Source: Hyphomicrobiales bacterium
GTDB lineage: Bacteria; Pseudomonadota; Alphaproteobacteria; Rhizobiales; Rhizobiaceae
Assembly: GCA_900473185.1 (NCBI GenBank)
Contig: UCKU01000017.1
Location: 1-64,000, forward strand
Length of the DNA stretch: 64,000 nt
Reading direction: 5' to 3'
Under the pieces are notes generated by a model. It saw nothing but the letters and a program-made list of their open reading frames with translations. It was not told the origin of the DNA and did no database searches. The position numbers and the translations under genes were made by a program. Within the stretch, counting starts at the first letter, position 1. The number at the start of each line of letters is the position of its first letter. Below are positions 31,929 to 43,777 of the stretch, in pieces.

Positions 31929-33002
31929 TCAGAAATCGAATATATGTTCGAGGCCCGGATCGGCAATTGGCCGGTCTTTGAGCAGAGGCGCGAGATCAGC
32001 CATCTTGACCGACAGAAGCAGGCGATCGCTGTCGAAACCGGTGCGAGGCAGGCGTGTGATCACCTCGCCAGGCAGATTGCCCTGCTCTATCCCTGAAGGC
32101 ATGGTCAGCGACACCATGATCTCGTCATTGCCGGCAATCTCGCGGATTGTACCACCTGCCTTGGCGACCTCAGCGAGGATATGGGTGAAGCGGTCGTAGC
32201 GCGGCGTTTCGATCAGCACACCATCGGCACTTTCCGAAATGATCGATACATCGGGAATTGCCGAAAGCATGGTAGCCGGCAGGCCTGATACGACCGATCG
32301 GATCGTCAGCTTCGCCTCACCGGTTGCGGCAACAGCGCTGGCGATCATGCCGGCATAGGCGATCTTTGCACGCCACTCGCCGCCGAGCGCCAGACGACGC
32401 TCCCAGCCACGCAGCGGCTCTTCCACCGGTGCGACCCAAAGCCTGTCGATCCAGGGCTGGAAGGGATATTTGTACCATGGGGTCTGGCGCAGAAAGCCGG
32501 CATAATCGATCGCCATATCGCGGGCGACGATATCCTGCGGCGTCTTTTCGCTGCCGCGCCAGAGCGCAAAAACCCGACCGACCGTTTCCTCATAGGCTGC
32601 CTTCAGGCCCATTTCGAGCGTGAAGCTGACACCGATGGTCGCGATCATCATTCGCGTCTCGCTGTCGGCGCCGCCGTGGCGATCGGCAATACGGGTCAGC
32701 GCACAGTCTGCGACCCAGAAATCCTTCACGCTGGAGAAATAGCCGAAGCCATATTCGTCGCCCGTCTTCAGGGTTTCGGCGAGGCCATCATAGGCATAGA
32801 CGATATGCCACTCCGGATAGGTGAGATAGGTATTGGCCTCCTGTCGGCGGAATTCGGGATCCGATATCAGCGGCTTGTAGCTGTCGGGTTCGGGATCGGC
32901 ATGGCAGAAGGTCTCAACATAGGCAGCCGGGCTGAGCAGCAGCAGGACGGCGACGACGAGAATTGCAAGGAGCCAGCCGATGATCTTCAGAAAGCGCCGC
33001 AT
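31929..33002 (-). CDS. Membrane-anchored protein of unknown function (357 aa)
   Basis: A basic start (MRRFLKII) and one long helix (WLLAILVVAVLLLLSPAAYV) anchor the protein; the remaining 325 residues are soluble and likely periplasmic. Motifs such as TYPEWHIVYAYDG and YGFGYFSSVKDFW are striking but belong to no family I know. A Cys near the membrane (ETFCHADPEP) and another (VADCALTR) are present. Its ATG overlaps the stop codon of the upstream gene (TGATG), so both are translated together. Confidence 0.75.
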   Translation of the reverse strand: MRRFLKIIGWLLAILVVAVLLLLSPAAYVETFCHADPEPDSYKPLISDPEFRRQEANTYLTYPEWHIVYAYDGLAETLKTGDEYGFGYFSSVKDFWVADCALTRIADRHGGADSETRMMIATIGVSFTLEMGLKAAYEETVGRVFALWRGSEKTPQDIVARDMAIDYAGFLRQTPWYKYPFQPWIDRLWVAPVEEPLRGWERRLALGGEWRAKIAYAGMIASAVAATGEAKLTIRSVVSGLPATMLSAIPDVSIISESADGVLIETPRYDRFTHILAEVAKAGGTIREIAGNDEIMVSLTMPSGIEQGNLPGEVITRLPRTGFDSDRLLLSVKMADLAPLLKDRPIADPGLEHIFDF

Positions 33003-33412
33003 CACGGGGCCTCGCGGCGGAAGATATAGCTGGATGAGATTCCCACACCGCCAAGAAAGAGATGCGGCAGGTTGGCGAGGATCTTGAACGTAAAGGGCAG
33101 ATCCTGAATGCCGTAGTTGACGATGCCGAGATCAAGGTAACCCGACCCGGTAATCAGCCCAAGCAGACCATCGCTGAAATAGAGTAGGCCGAAATAGAAA
33201 AGGAAGTTTCGGGATGCGCGGGCAGACAGGAAGGCTGCGATGCCTGCCCAGGCGGCCGAGGCCAGATGCAGGCTGTCGTCATAGATATCGAGCGCGAAGA
33301 TGCCGAATGCGCGCCCCTCCGCATCCGTCAGTCCCGGAATGTAATTCAACGCCGCCGCAAAGAGCAGAGCCACCGTATAAAGCGCGGCAATCAGCCGAAG
33401 CCTGGACATCAT
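33002..33412 (-). CDS. Four-helix membrane protein of unknown function
   Basis: The 136-residue protein has about four hydrophobic segments (LIAALYTVALLFAAAL, LASAAWAGIAAFLSA, FLFYFGLLYFSDGLLGLI, FKILANLPHLFLGGVGI). The ATG at 33412 has GGGAGA just upstream and lies seven bases after the FAD-oxidase gene. It could be a membrane partner of that oxidase, for example an electron or quinone contact, but no heme-binding His pair is obvious. The function is unknown. Confidence 0.75.
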   Translation of the reverse strand: MMSRLRLIAALYTVALLFAAALNYIPGLTDAEGRAFGIFALDIYDDSLHLASAAWAGIAAFLSARASRNFLFYFGLLYFSDGLLGLITGSGYLDLGIVNYGIQDLPFTFKILANLPHLFLGGVGISSSYIFRREAP

Positions 33413-33419
33413 GATCTCC

Positions 33420-34913
33420 CTAGAGGCTTCCGAGATAGCGATCCCAGAAATGATTTCGGAAGGCAAGGCGGGGATCCAGCCTGCGCTTGGCCGCTGCAAA
33501 TTCGCCAGCGCGGGGATAGGCGCGGGTAAACTGATCCAATCGGGCATGCGGCCGATACGGCAGATAGTAGCTGCCGCCGATTGCGAGCACGCGCTCGATC
33601 AGCGCTTCCGTCATGCGCTGCATATCAGCCTCGCCCCTCACCGTCTTTTCCTGCGAGAAGAGCATGACCGCGGCAATGCGGGGTTCCCCAGCGTAAGCCA
33701 ACACACTGTCGCGATCGGTATCGACATAGCGCAGCGTGATGTTTAGGAGCTGCTGATAGGAAGCCGGAATGATATCCTGGCAGGCTGCGACGAAATCAGC
33801 GAAGCGGGACGGCGAGACGAAATATTCGTGCAGGATATCCGTGCGGGACGGATCGCGGTCATCGAGCGTGATGACGGGTTCGTTCATCAGGCTGTTGCGC
33901 GTCGCCTGCGCCGCAAGCGATGGATTGATGACAGCCTCGGTCCACCAGCGAAGATGTTTGGCCGTATCCGAACCGAGCTGGGCCCGGAAGATTTCACGAG
34001 ACACATGGCTGATGAAACCGGAACCGGAGGCCGGAGGTATCTTCGTCTGGTCCGGAGCGGCGCGATAGGTGATCAGCAGCGCCTCTTCAAAGAAACGATC
34101 GAGCGAAACATCCATGCGGCCATAGGCCATGTTGATTGCGCTATCGCTCGCCAGAACCTCGGCAAAGCGCCGTCCGAGATCCTCGCCCGCCAGATGCTCG
34201 AAGGTCGGCTCAAGGAGCACATTCGGCACCATGTCGAGCTCAAGCTCGGTGATGACACCGAAAAGGCCGTATCCGCCCATGGCATGGTTGAAGAGCTCCG
34301 CATTTTCCGTGCGTGAGCAGGTCAGCAGATTGCCGTCCACCGTCATCAATCTGATGGAGCGGACGGTGCTGCCACAAGCACTGAATGGAACGGGCCAGCC
34401 ATGGGCATTGACCGAAAAGGTGCTGGCAACGCCGAAGTCGTTGTTGGACTGCATGACGGCGGGCGAAAAGCCGATGCTATCGAGCTTGGAAATAATCGTC
34501 GACCAACGCGCGCCGGCAGCGACACGGTAGGTCTTGGCGGCTGTATCTGCCTCCAGCCAATCCTGATCGAGCGTCAGTGCCGTACCATTTTCGGCAAGGC
34601 TCTGACCGCCCATCGAATGGCGCGCGGCGCTGGCGATGAAGGGCCTGTTTGCCTTGACGGCTTCAGCGAGCGCCGTGCGCAACCGGCCGATCATGGCCTC
34701 CTGCGGCGGCTCCTTGACGGTCAGATGTGCCGCAACCCGGGTCGGCGTCAGCTCTCCGGCGTCATTGAGAATGGTCGCGCCATCTTCAATGGGAAGTTCC
34801 GCTGGAAAGGCTGGTCCGGGATCACTTTGCGGCTGAAGCAAAAAACGCCCTGCCGCCACACCGGCTGCGGCCGAAATACCGGCCAGCACCCCTCGCCTTG
34901 TCCACCTGCCCAC
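33420..34913 (-). CDS. FAD-binding oxidase with Tat-like signal (VAO/aldonolactone oxidase type)
   Basis: The 497-residue protein starts with a GTG at 34913 behind GGAGGGGG. Its N-terminus (GRWTRRGVLAGISAAAGVAAG) has a twin-arginine pair and a hydrophobic run, which suggests export with FAD already bound. The PCMH-type FAD domain follows: ASAARHSMGGQS, whose His is the candidate for covalent FAD attachment, and VNAHGW, MGGYGLFGVITELEL. The C-terminus (YLPYRPHARLDQFTRAYP... FRNHFWDRYL) matches the aldonolactone oxidase group. The substrate is unknown. It heads an operon with three membrane proteins. Confidence 0.82.
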   Translation of the reverse strand: MGRWTRRGVLAGISAAAGVAAGRFLLQPQSDPGPAFPAELPIEDGATILNDAGELTPTRVAAHLTVKEPPQEAMIGRLRTALAEAVKANRPFIASAARHSMGGQSLAENGTALTLDQDWLEADTAAKTYRVAAGARWSTIISKLDSIGFSPAVMQSNNDFGVASTFSVNAHGWPVPFSACGSTVRSIRLMTVDGNLLTCSRTENAELFNHAMGGYGLFGVITELELDMVPNVLLEPTFEHLAGEDLGRRFAEVLASDSAINMAYGRMDVSLDRFFEEALLITYRAAPDQTKIPPASGSGFISHVSREIFRAQLGSDTAKHLRWWTEAVINPSLAAQATRNSLMNEPVITLDDRDPSRTDILHEYFVSPSRFADFVAACQDIIPASYQQLLNITLRYVDTDRDSVLAYAGEPRIAAVMLFSQEKTVRGEADMQRMTEALIERVLAIGGSYYLPYRPHARLDQFTRAYPRAGEFAAAKRRLDPRLAFRNHFWDRYLGSL

Positions 34914-34958
34914 AACATTCCCCCTCCGGATGAATCGGCAAGCTCTTCATAGCGCAAT

Positions 34959-34987
34959 AAAAAACCGGGCGGCAGGGGCCGCCCGGT
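34959..34987 (-). terminator. Intrinsic terminator of gyrA
   Basis: On the minus strand a 10-bp GC-rich stem (ACCGGGCGGC at 34964-34973 with GCCGCCCGGT at 34978-34987) with a 4-base loop is followed by a run of T (the A tract at 34958-34964). It lies 21 bases after the gyrA stop codon. Confidence 0.88.
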
Positions 34988-35008
34988 CTGCAATGAGAAA
35001 GTGGTGAA

Positions 35009-37810
35009 TTATTCAGCCGACGGGGTTTCGTCAGCTTCGCCCGCTGCAGGCACTTCGCCTTCGGAAACCACGGCTTCGTCACCGTTTTCCGTCGTCTCTT
35101 CTTCTTCCGGCTCGCTGATGCGCTCGACCGAGACAACCTTCTCATCCTTGGCGGTGGAGAAGATTGTCACGCCCTTCGTAGCGCGGCTGGCGATGCGGAT
35201 GCCGCCGACCGGGACGCGGATCAACTGACCGCCATCCGAGACGAGCATGATCTGATCGCCGTCGTCGATCGGGAAGGCTGCGACCAGCTTGCCGATTTCG
35301 CCTGTTTTCGACGTGTCGGTGGCGCGGATACCCTTGCCACCACGGCCGGAGATGCGGAAATCGTAAGAGGACGAGCGCTTGCCGAAGCCCTTTTCCGAGA
35401 CCGTCAGCACGAACTGTTCGCGCGCCTTCAGCTCTTCGTAACGCTCGTCAGAGAGCTGTCCCTCTTCGGTGACTTCCTCACCTACCAGAGCGATATCCTC
35501 TTCGTCCACGCCTATTGCACGACGCTCTGTAGCCGAGCGCTTGAGATAGGCAGCACGTTCCCATGGCTCCGCATCGACATGGCCAACGATCGTCATCGAG
35601 ATGATGCTGTCGCCGTCGCCGAGATTGATGCCGCGCACGCCAATGGAGTTGCGGCCGGCAAAGACACGGACGTCATCGACGGAGAAGCGGATGCATTGGC
35701 CGAGCGCCGTGGTCAGCAGAACGTCGTCCTGATCGGTACAGGTCTCGACCGAGAGGATTTCATCGCCCTCCTCGTCCAGCTTCATGGCGATCTTGCCATT
35801 GCGATTCACCTGGACGAAGTCCGACAGCTTGTTGCGGCGGACAGTGCCGCGCGTCGTCGAGAACATGACGTCGAGGTTATCCCAGCTATCCTCGTCCTCA
35901 GGCAAAGGCAGGATGGTGGTGATGCGTTCACCGGATTCCAGCGGCAGCATGTTGATCAACGCCTTGCCGCGCGAAGTCGGGGTGCCGATCGGTAGGCGCC
36001 AGACCTTTTCCTTGTAGACGATGCCGCGCGAGGAGAAGAACAGAACCGGGGTATGAGTGTTAACCACAAATAGCCGGCTAACGAAATCTTCGTCGCGAGT
36101 GGTCATGCCCGAGCGGCCCTTGCCGCCGCGGCGCTGCGCACGATAGGTCGCGAGCGGCACGCGCTTGATGTAGCCGAGATGCGAGACGGTCACGACCATG
36201 TCTTCGCGGGCGATGAGGTCCTCATCGTCCATCTCGAGGCCGCCATCGATGATCTCTGTGCGACGCGGTGTGCCGAACTCGTCACGGACAGAGGTCAGCT
36301 CGTCCTTGACTATTGTCTGGATGCGCACGCGCGACGACAGGATATCGAGGTAGTCCTTGATTTCCTCGCCTATCTTATTGAGTTCGTCGCCGATTTCGTC
36401 GCGGCCGAGGGCTGTCAGGCGGGCCAGACGGAGCTCGAGGATCGCGCGGGCCTGCTCTTCCGAGAGATTGTAGGTCAGATCCTCGTTGATGCGATGACGC
36501 GGGTCGTCGATGAGGCGGATCAGGCTTTCGACATCTTCCGCCGGCCAGCGGCGGGTCATCAGTTCTTCGCGGGCGGACTGCGGGTCCGGAGCCTGACGGA
36601 TGACGCGGATGACTTCATCGATATTGGCGACGGCGATTGCGAGACCCACCAAGACGTGGGCGCGTTCACGCGCCTTGCGGAGCAGGAATTTCGTTCTCCG
36701 GCTAACAACCTCCTCGCGGAAGGAGACAAAGGCACGGAGCATGTCGAGCAGCGTCAGCTGTTCCGGCTTGCCGCCGTTCAGCGCCACCATGTTGCAGCCG
36801 AAAGAGGTCTGCAGCGGCGTGTAGCGGTAAAGCTGGTTGAGGATGACGTCGGCATTGGCGTCGCGCTTCAGTTCGACGACGACGCGATAACCCTGACGGT
36901 CCGACTCGTCGCGCAGATCGGAAATGCCTTCGATGCGCTTTTCGCGCACCAGTTCGGCCATCTTCTCGATCATCGTCGCCTTGTTCACCTGATAGGGAAT
37001 TTCAGTGATGATGATCTGTTCGCGATCGCCGCGCATCGGCTCGATGGCGGCAACGCCGCGCATGATGACCGAACCACGGCCGGTTTCATAAGCCGAACGG
37101 ATGCCGGCGCGGCCGAGGATCTTGGCGCCGGTCGGGAAATCCGGACCCGGAATGATCTGCATCAAATCAGGCAGCTCGATCGCCGGATCGTTGATCAGCG
37201 CGATGCAGCCGTCGATGACCTCAGACAGGTTGTGCGGCGGAATATTGGTCGCCATGCCGACGGCAATGCCGCCCGCACCATTGACCAGCAAGTTCGGGAA
37301 CTTGGCGGGAACCACGACCGGCTCTGACAGAGTGCCGTCATAGTTGTCACGGAAGTCGACCGTCTCCTTGTCGAGATCGTCGAGCAGCGAATGAGCGGCC
37401 TTCTGCAGGCGGCATTCGGTGTAACGTTCGGCCGCCGGCGGGTCACCGTCGACAGAGCCGAAATTGCCCTGACCGTCGATCAGGGGCAGGCGCAGTGACC
37501 AATGCTGCGCCATGCGGGCCAGCGCGTCATAGATCGCGGCGTTGCCGTGCGGATGGTATTTACCCATCACGTCCCCGGTGACACGGGCGCATTTGACGTA
37601 TTTCTTGTTCCAGTCGATGCCGAGTTCGGACATGCCGTAGAGAATGCGCCGGTGCACGGGCTTGAGGCCATCGCGCACGTCAGGCAGTGCGCGGGACACG
37701 ATCACGCTCATCGCGTAATCGAGATACGACCTCTGCATTTCCTCCATAATGGAGATGGGCTCGATACCTGGCGGGAGCTTCCCGCCGCCGGGGGGTGTTT
37801 GCTCAGTCAA
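35009..37810 (-). CDS. gyrA: DNA gyrase subunit A
   Basis: The 933-residue subunit breaks and rejoins DNA during negative supercoiling. The catalytic Tyr is in AERYTECRL and the six-bladed C-terminal DNA-wrapping domain follows with its GyrA box (RRGGKGRSG). The tail is acidic (EEEETTENGDEAVVSEGE). The quinolone-determining region reads HPHGNAAIYDAL, so Ala91 takes the place of E. coli Ser83. The start is a TTG at 37810; an in-frame TGA lies nine bases upstream and no ATG or GTG is available, so the TTG is well supported. The gene is alone in its transcript, with a strong terminator. Confidence 0.97.
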   Translation of the reverse strand: MTEQTPPGGGKLPPGIEPISIMEEMQRSYLDYAMSVIVSRALPDVRDGLKPVHRRILYGMSELGIDWNKKYVKCARVTGDVMGKYHPHGNAAIYDALARMAQHWSLRLPLIDGQGNFGSVDGDPPAAERYTECRLQKAAHSLLDDLDKETVDFRDNYDGTLSEPVVVPAKFPNLLVNGAGGIAVGMATNIPPHNLSEVIDGCIALINDPAIELPDLMQIIPGPDFPTGAKILGRAGIRSAYETGRGSVIMRGVAAIEPMRGDREQIIITEIPYQVNKATMIEKMAELVREKRIEGISDLRDESDRQGYRVVVELKRDANADVILNQLYRYTPLQTSFGCNMVALNGGKPEQLTLLDMLRAFVSFREEVVSRRTKFLLRKARERAHVLVGLAIAVANIDEVIRVIRQAPDPQSAREELMTRRWPAEDVESLIRLIDDPRHRINEDLTYNLSEEQARAILELRLARLTALGRDEIGDELNKIGEEIKDYLDILSSRVRIQTIVKDELTSVRDEFGTPRRTEIIDGGLEMDDEDLIAREDMVVTVSHLGYIKRVPLATYRAQRRGGKGRSGMTTRDEDFVSRLFVVNTHTPVLFFSSRGIVYKEKVWRLPIGTPTSRGKALINMLPLESGERITTILPLPEDEDSWDNLDVMFSTTRGTVRRNKLSDFVQVNRNGKIAMKLDEEGDEILSVETCTDQDDVLLTTALGQCIRFSVDDVRVFAGRNSIGVRGINLGDGDSIISMTIVGHVDAEPWERAAYLKRSATERRAIGVDEEDIALVGEEVTEEGQLSDERYEELKAREQFVLTVSEKGFGKRSSSYDFRISGRGGKGIRATDTSKTGEIGKLVAAFPIDDGDQIMLVSDGGQLIRVPVGGIRIASRATKGVTIFSTAKDEKVVSVERISEPEEEETTENGDEAVVSEGEVPAAGEADETPSAE

Positions 37811-38035
37811 AACGGTTCACGTTCTCTTCTAGAATCACTTGAAGATTTATAGCGGAAAGCCTGTTCCCGCGCCAATTTAGCCAGGGGTTTTGAACAGGCT
37901 TTTGCGGTCGAAAGAGGGCAAATCGCGCCATTTGCCCATGGGTAGGAGACAATCAGCGATCATGCATTTGCCAAATCGGAAGCCGCACATCACAATCATC
38001 AAAAACAAGCATCTATATGGGGTTTTGAAGAAGCG

Positions 38036-38683
38036 ATGGCAAGCGCAGACCAACTGATCAACGCGTTCACGACGCTGCTCGTTACCATCGATCCGCCGGG
38101 GCTTGCTCCGCTCTTCCTCGGCCTCACCGTCGGCATGAGCAGGCCGGAGCGTAAGCAGGTGGCGCTGCGCGGCGCTACCATCGCCTTCATCATCCTTGCC
38201 GTCTTCGCGCTGTTCGGCTCCAGCGTGCTCGGGGTGCTCGGCATTTCCATCGGCGCCTTCCGGCTGGCCGGCGGACTGCTGCTTTTCTGGATCGCCTTCG
38301 AAATGGTTTTCGAGAAGCGCCAGGACCGCAAGGAAAAGACCACGGAAGTGGCGATCACCAAGGATCATATCGAGAATATTGCCGTCTTCCCGCTGGCACT
38401 GCCGCTGATTGCCGGGCCGGGCGCCATTTCCGCGACGATCCTGCTCGGAGGCACCCTGCCCTCCACCGTCGAGCGGGCGCAGTTGATCGGCGTCATTGCC
38501 GGCTGCCTGCTGATCACCCTAGTGGTGCTGTTTCTCGCCGACCGGCTCGACCGCTTCCTCGGCGTGACCGGCCGGGCGATCCTGACCCGCCTTCTCGGCG
38601 TCATCCTGGCGGCGCTTGCCGCCCAGTTCGTTATCGATGGGGCCAAGTCTGCGCTCAACCTGATCAGCGCCACGCCCCATTGA
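38036..38683 (+). CDS. MarC family integral membrane protein
   Basis: The 215-residue protein has six hydrophobic segments and the MarC pattern: LVTIDPPGLAPLFLGL near residue 16, RLAGGLLLFWIAFEMVF, and FPLALPLIAGPGAISATILL. Despite the name, MarC proteins are not shown to cause antibiotic resistance and their function is unknown. It is convergent with ssb, with a shared stem-loop in between. Confidence 0.9.
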   Translation: MASADQLINAFTTLLVTIDPPGLAPLFLGLTVGMSRPERKQVALRGATIAFIILAVFALFGSSVLGVLGISIGAFRLAGGLLLFWIAFEMVFEKRQDRKEKTTEVAITKDHIENIAVFPLALPLIAGPGAISATILLGGTLPSTVERAQLIGVIAGCLLITLVVLFLADRLDRFLGVTGRAILTRLLGVILAALAAQFVIDGAKSALNLISATPH

Positions 38684-38684
38684 A

Positions 38685-38706
38685 AACGGCGCCCAAGGGC
38701 GCCGTT
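38685..38706. terminator. Stem-loop between marC and ssb
   Basis: AACGGCGCCC (38685-38694) and GGGCGCCGTT (38697-38706) form a perfect 10-bp stem with a 2-base gap, right after the marC stop codon and 25 bases before the ssb stop. It is symmetric and can serve both strands, although neither side has a long T tract. Confidence 0.65.
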
Positions 38707-38730
38707 CTCAAAGCTTTTGGATGGCGTCAA

Positions 38731-39306
38731 TCAAAACGGAATGTCATCGTCCAAATCGCGCGAGAAGTTACCGCCGCCAGCGCTACCGCCAGCGCTACCG
38801 CCACCGCTGCTCCCACCACGGTTACCACCGCCACCGCTACGGCCACCGCCGGAGGACGGAGCGGGCGCGCCGTAATCGTCGCCATAGCTGCCGCCGCCGA
38901 AATCATCGCCGCCGCGACCGCCGCCGAAGCCGGAGCTTGCGCCGCCGCCTTCACCACGCCCGTCGAGCATCGTCAGCGTCGAATTGAAGCCCTGCAGCAC
39001 AACTTCCGTCGAGTAGCGGTCGGCGCCAGTCTGGTCCTGCCACTTGCGGGTCTGCAGTGCGCCTTCGATATAGAGCTTGGCACCCTTTTTCACATATTGC
39101 TCGACGACCTTGCAGAGGCCTTCGTTGAAGACGACGACCGTGTGCCATTCGGTCTTCTCGCGGCGCTCGCCGGAATTGCGATCGCGCCAGGTTTCCGAGG
39201 TCGCGATGCGAAGATTGGCGATCGGCCGGCCATCCTGCGTGCGCCGGATTTCGGGGTCGGCGCCCACGTTTCCGATCAGAATTACCTTGTTCACACTGCC
39301 AGCCAT
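38731..39306 (-). CDS. ssb: Single-stranded DNA-binding protein
   Basis: The 191-residue protein has the OB fold in residues 1-115 (MAGSVNKVILIGNVGADPE, FNEGLCKVVEQYVKKGAKLYIEG, WQDQTGADRYSTEVVLQGF). A long Gly/Ser-rich linker follows, and the C-terminal tip DLDDDIPF is the docking peptide for partner proteins. The ATG at 39306 has AAGGTG upstream. It is divergent from uvrA, and the intergenic LexA box may serve both. Confidence 0.96.
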   Translation of the reverse strand: MAGSVNKVILIGNVGADPEIRRTQDGRPIANLRIATSETWRDRNSGERREKTEWHTVVVFNEGLCKVVEQYVKKGAKLYIEGALQTRKWQDQTGADRYSTEVVLQGFNSTLTMLDGRGEGGGASSGFGGGRGGDDFGGGSYGDDYGAPAPSSGGGRSGGGGNRGGSSGGGSAGGSAGGGNFSRDLDDDIPF

Positions 39307-39418
39307 ATCATTCACCTTACTGCCGCCCTGACCGGCGGCGTTCAAAACCATCGATGCACCTTAAACCATAGAGGACCGGCGGTGCGCATCCAGCCCTTCT
39401 TAATCCACAAGGAATTTT

Positions 39419-39433
39419 GTTCTTTATTTGTTC
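39419..39433. promoter_or_regulatory. LexA (SOS) box between ssb and uvrA
   Basis: GTTCTTTATTTGTTC matches the alphaproteobacterial SOS consensus GTTC-N7-GTTC exactly. It is 127 bp before uvrA and 113 bp before ssb, in an AT-rich stretch that should hold both promoters. It places uvrA, and perhaps ssb, in the DNA-damage regulon. Confidence 0.85.
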
Positions 39434-39559
39434 TATTTATTCGCTATGATCCTGTCAACAGAATCGAAAACCTTTGTTGTTCCGGACATTCAGCCTCGAC
39501 TCGCCCGCTGGCATCACTAAATAAGGGCTGTTATCCCCAAACCATCTGAAGCAGAGACG

Positions 39560-42480
<2,921 letters not shown>

Positions 42481-42484
<4 letters not shown>

Positions 42485-42942
42485 CCATGCGGCTCGCCAC
42501 GATTGCGGACCTGCCCGCCGTCGTGGCGCTGACGACGGCCGCCTACCAGCCCTATACCGATCTTTTCGGCTATCCGCCGATTCCAGTGACCGAAGATTAC
42601 AAGCCGCGGATTGAGCGCGGCGAAGTCTGGCTGCGGGAGGCTGACGGTGCCGTGGCGGGGCTCTCGGTCGTCGAGCACCATGCCGATCACCTGATGCTCT
42701 TCAGCATTGCTGTATCGCCGGATTTCCAGGGAGCGGGACATGGGGTGGCCATGCTGCGCTGGCTGGAAGACAGGGCGCGGAAATGGAGTGCGCCGGAGAT
42801 CCGGCTTTATACCAATGCGCGGATGGAGCGGAACATCGCGCTTTATTCCGCCTTCGGTTTTCAGGAAACGGGTCGCCGGCCCAATTCCTATCGGCCAGGA
42901 TGGACCATCGTCGACATGACGAAAAAGGTTGACGCGATCTGA
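42481..42942 (+). CDS. GNAT family N-acetyltransferase
   Basis: The 153-residue protein has the GNAT core: LFSIAVSPDFQGAGHGVAMLRWLEDRA with the acetyl-CoA loop Q-G-A-G-H-G, then LYTNARMERNIALYSAFGFQETGRR. It transfers an acetyl group to an unknown amine. The ATG overlaps the uvrA stop by four bases and the DUF72 gene starts 25 bases after its stop codon, so it is probably cotranscribed with both. Confidence 0.87.
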
Positions 42943-42966
42943 AGGATCGCAAGCGAGGAGGAACAG

Positions 42967-43773
42967 ATGAGCAAATCGGGCACGATCCGCGTGGGTATCG
43001 GCGGCTGGACGTTCGAGCCGTGGCGCGGCCATTTCTTTCCCGCCGATCTCAAGCAGAAGGACGAGCTGAACTATGCCAGCCGCCAGCTGAAGGTCATCGA
43101 GGTCAACGGCACCTACTACAGCACCCAGAAACCGGCAGTCTTCGCCAAATGGGCTGCCGACGTGCCTGACGGCTTCATCTTTTCGCTGAAGGCGACGCGC
43201 TACACTACGAACCGCCGTGTGCTAGCCGAGGCCTGGGAATCGATGGAGAAGTTCCTCTCGTCCGGCATCAGCGAACTCGGCGATCATCTCGGCCCGCTGC
43301 TCTGGCAGTTTGCGCCGACGAAAAGGTTCGAACCAGATGATTTCGAGGCGTTCCTGAAGCTGCTGCCGGAAAAGCAGGACGGGCTGAAGCTGCGGCATGT
43401 CGTGGAGGTCAGGCACGATTCCTTCAAGGTGCCGGAATTCATTGCACTGCTCGAAAAATATGGTGTGGCACCCGTCTGCGCCGAGCATTTCGACTATCCG
43501 ATGATTGCCGACGTGACAGCGGATTTCGTCTATACGCGGCTGCAGAAAGGGTCCGACGATATCCCGACCTGCTATCCGGAGCCGGAGTTGAAGGACTGGA
43601 CCAAGCGACTTGAGGTCTGGGCAGAGGGCAAAGTGCCTGACGACCTGCCGCTGATCGACAAGGACAGGAAGGTCAAGGTCGAGCCGCGCGACGTCTTTGC
43701 CTTCATGATCCACGAGGGCAAGGTCAATGCACCACATGGGGCGATTGCCCTGCAGAAGCGGGTCGACAAGTAA
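42967..43773 (+). CDS. DUF72 (YecE-like) protein
   Basis: The 268-residue TIM-barrel protein starts IRVGIGGWTFEPWRGHFFP, the DUF72 signature, with further family motifs (VIEVNGTYYSTQKPAVFAKWA, LLWQFAPT, HVVEVRHDSF, DFVYTRLQKG). The family has no proven function; links to DNA repair or iron-sulfur proteins have been proposed. GAGGAGG precedes the ATG. It converges on the NAD(P)H-hydrate repair gene. Confidence 0.88.
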   Translation: MSKSGTIRVGIGGWTFEPWRGHFFPADLKQKDELNYASRQLKVIEVNGTYYSTQKPAVFAKWAADVPDGFIFSLKATRYTTNRRVLAEAWESMEKFLSSGISELGDHLGPLLWQFAPTKRFEPDDFEAFLKLLPEKQDGLKLRHVVEVRHDSFKVPEFIALLEKYGVAPVCAEHFDYPMIADVTADFVYTRLQKGSDDIPTCYPEPELKDWTKRLEVWAEGKVPDDLPLIDKDRKVKVEPRDVFAFMIHEGKVNAPHGAIALQKRVDK

Positions 43774-43777
43774 TCGC

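Noticed and set aside
36179..37327. 382-codon plus-strand open frame inside gyrA
   Set aside because: Antisense shadow of gyrA without a ribosome site or domain.
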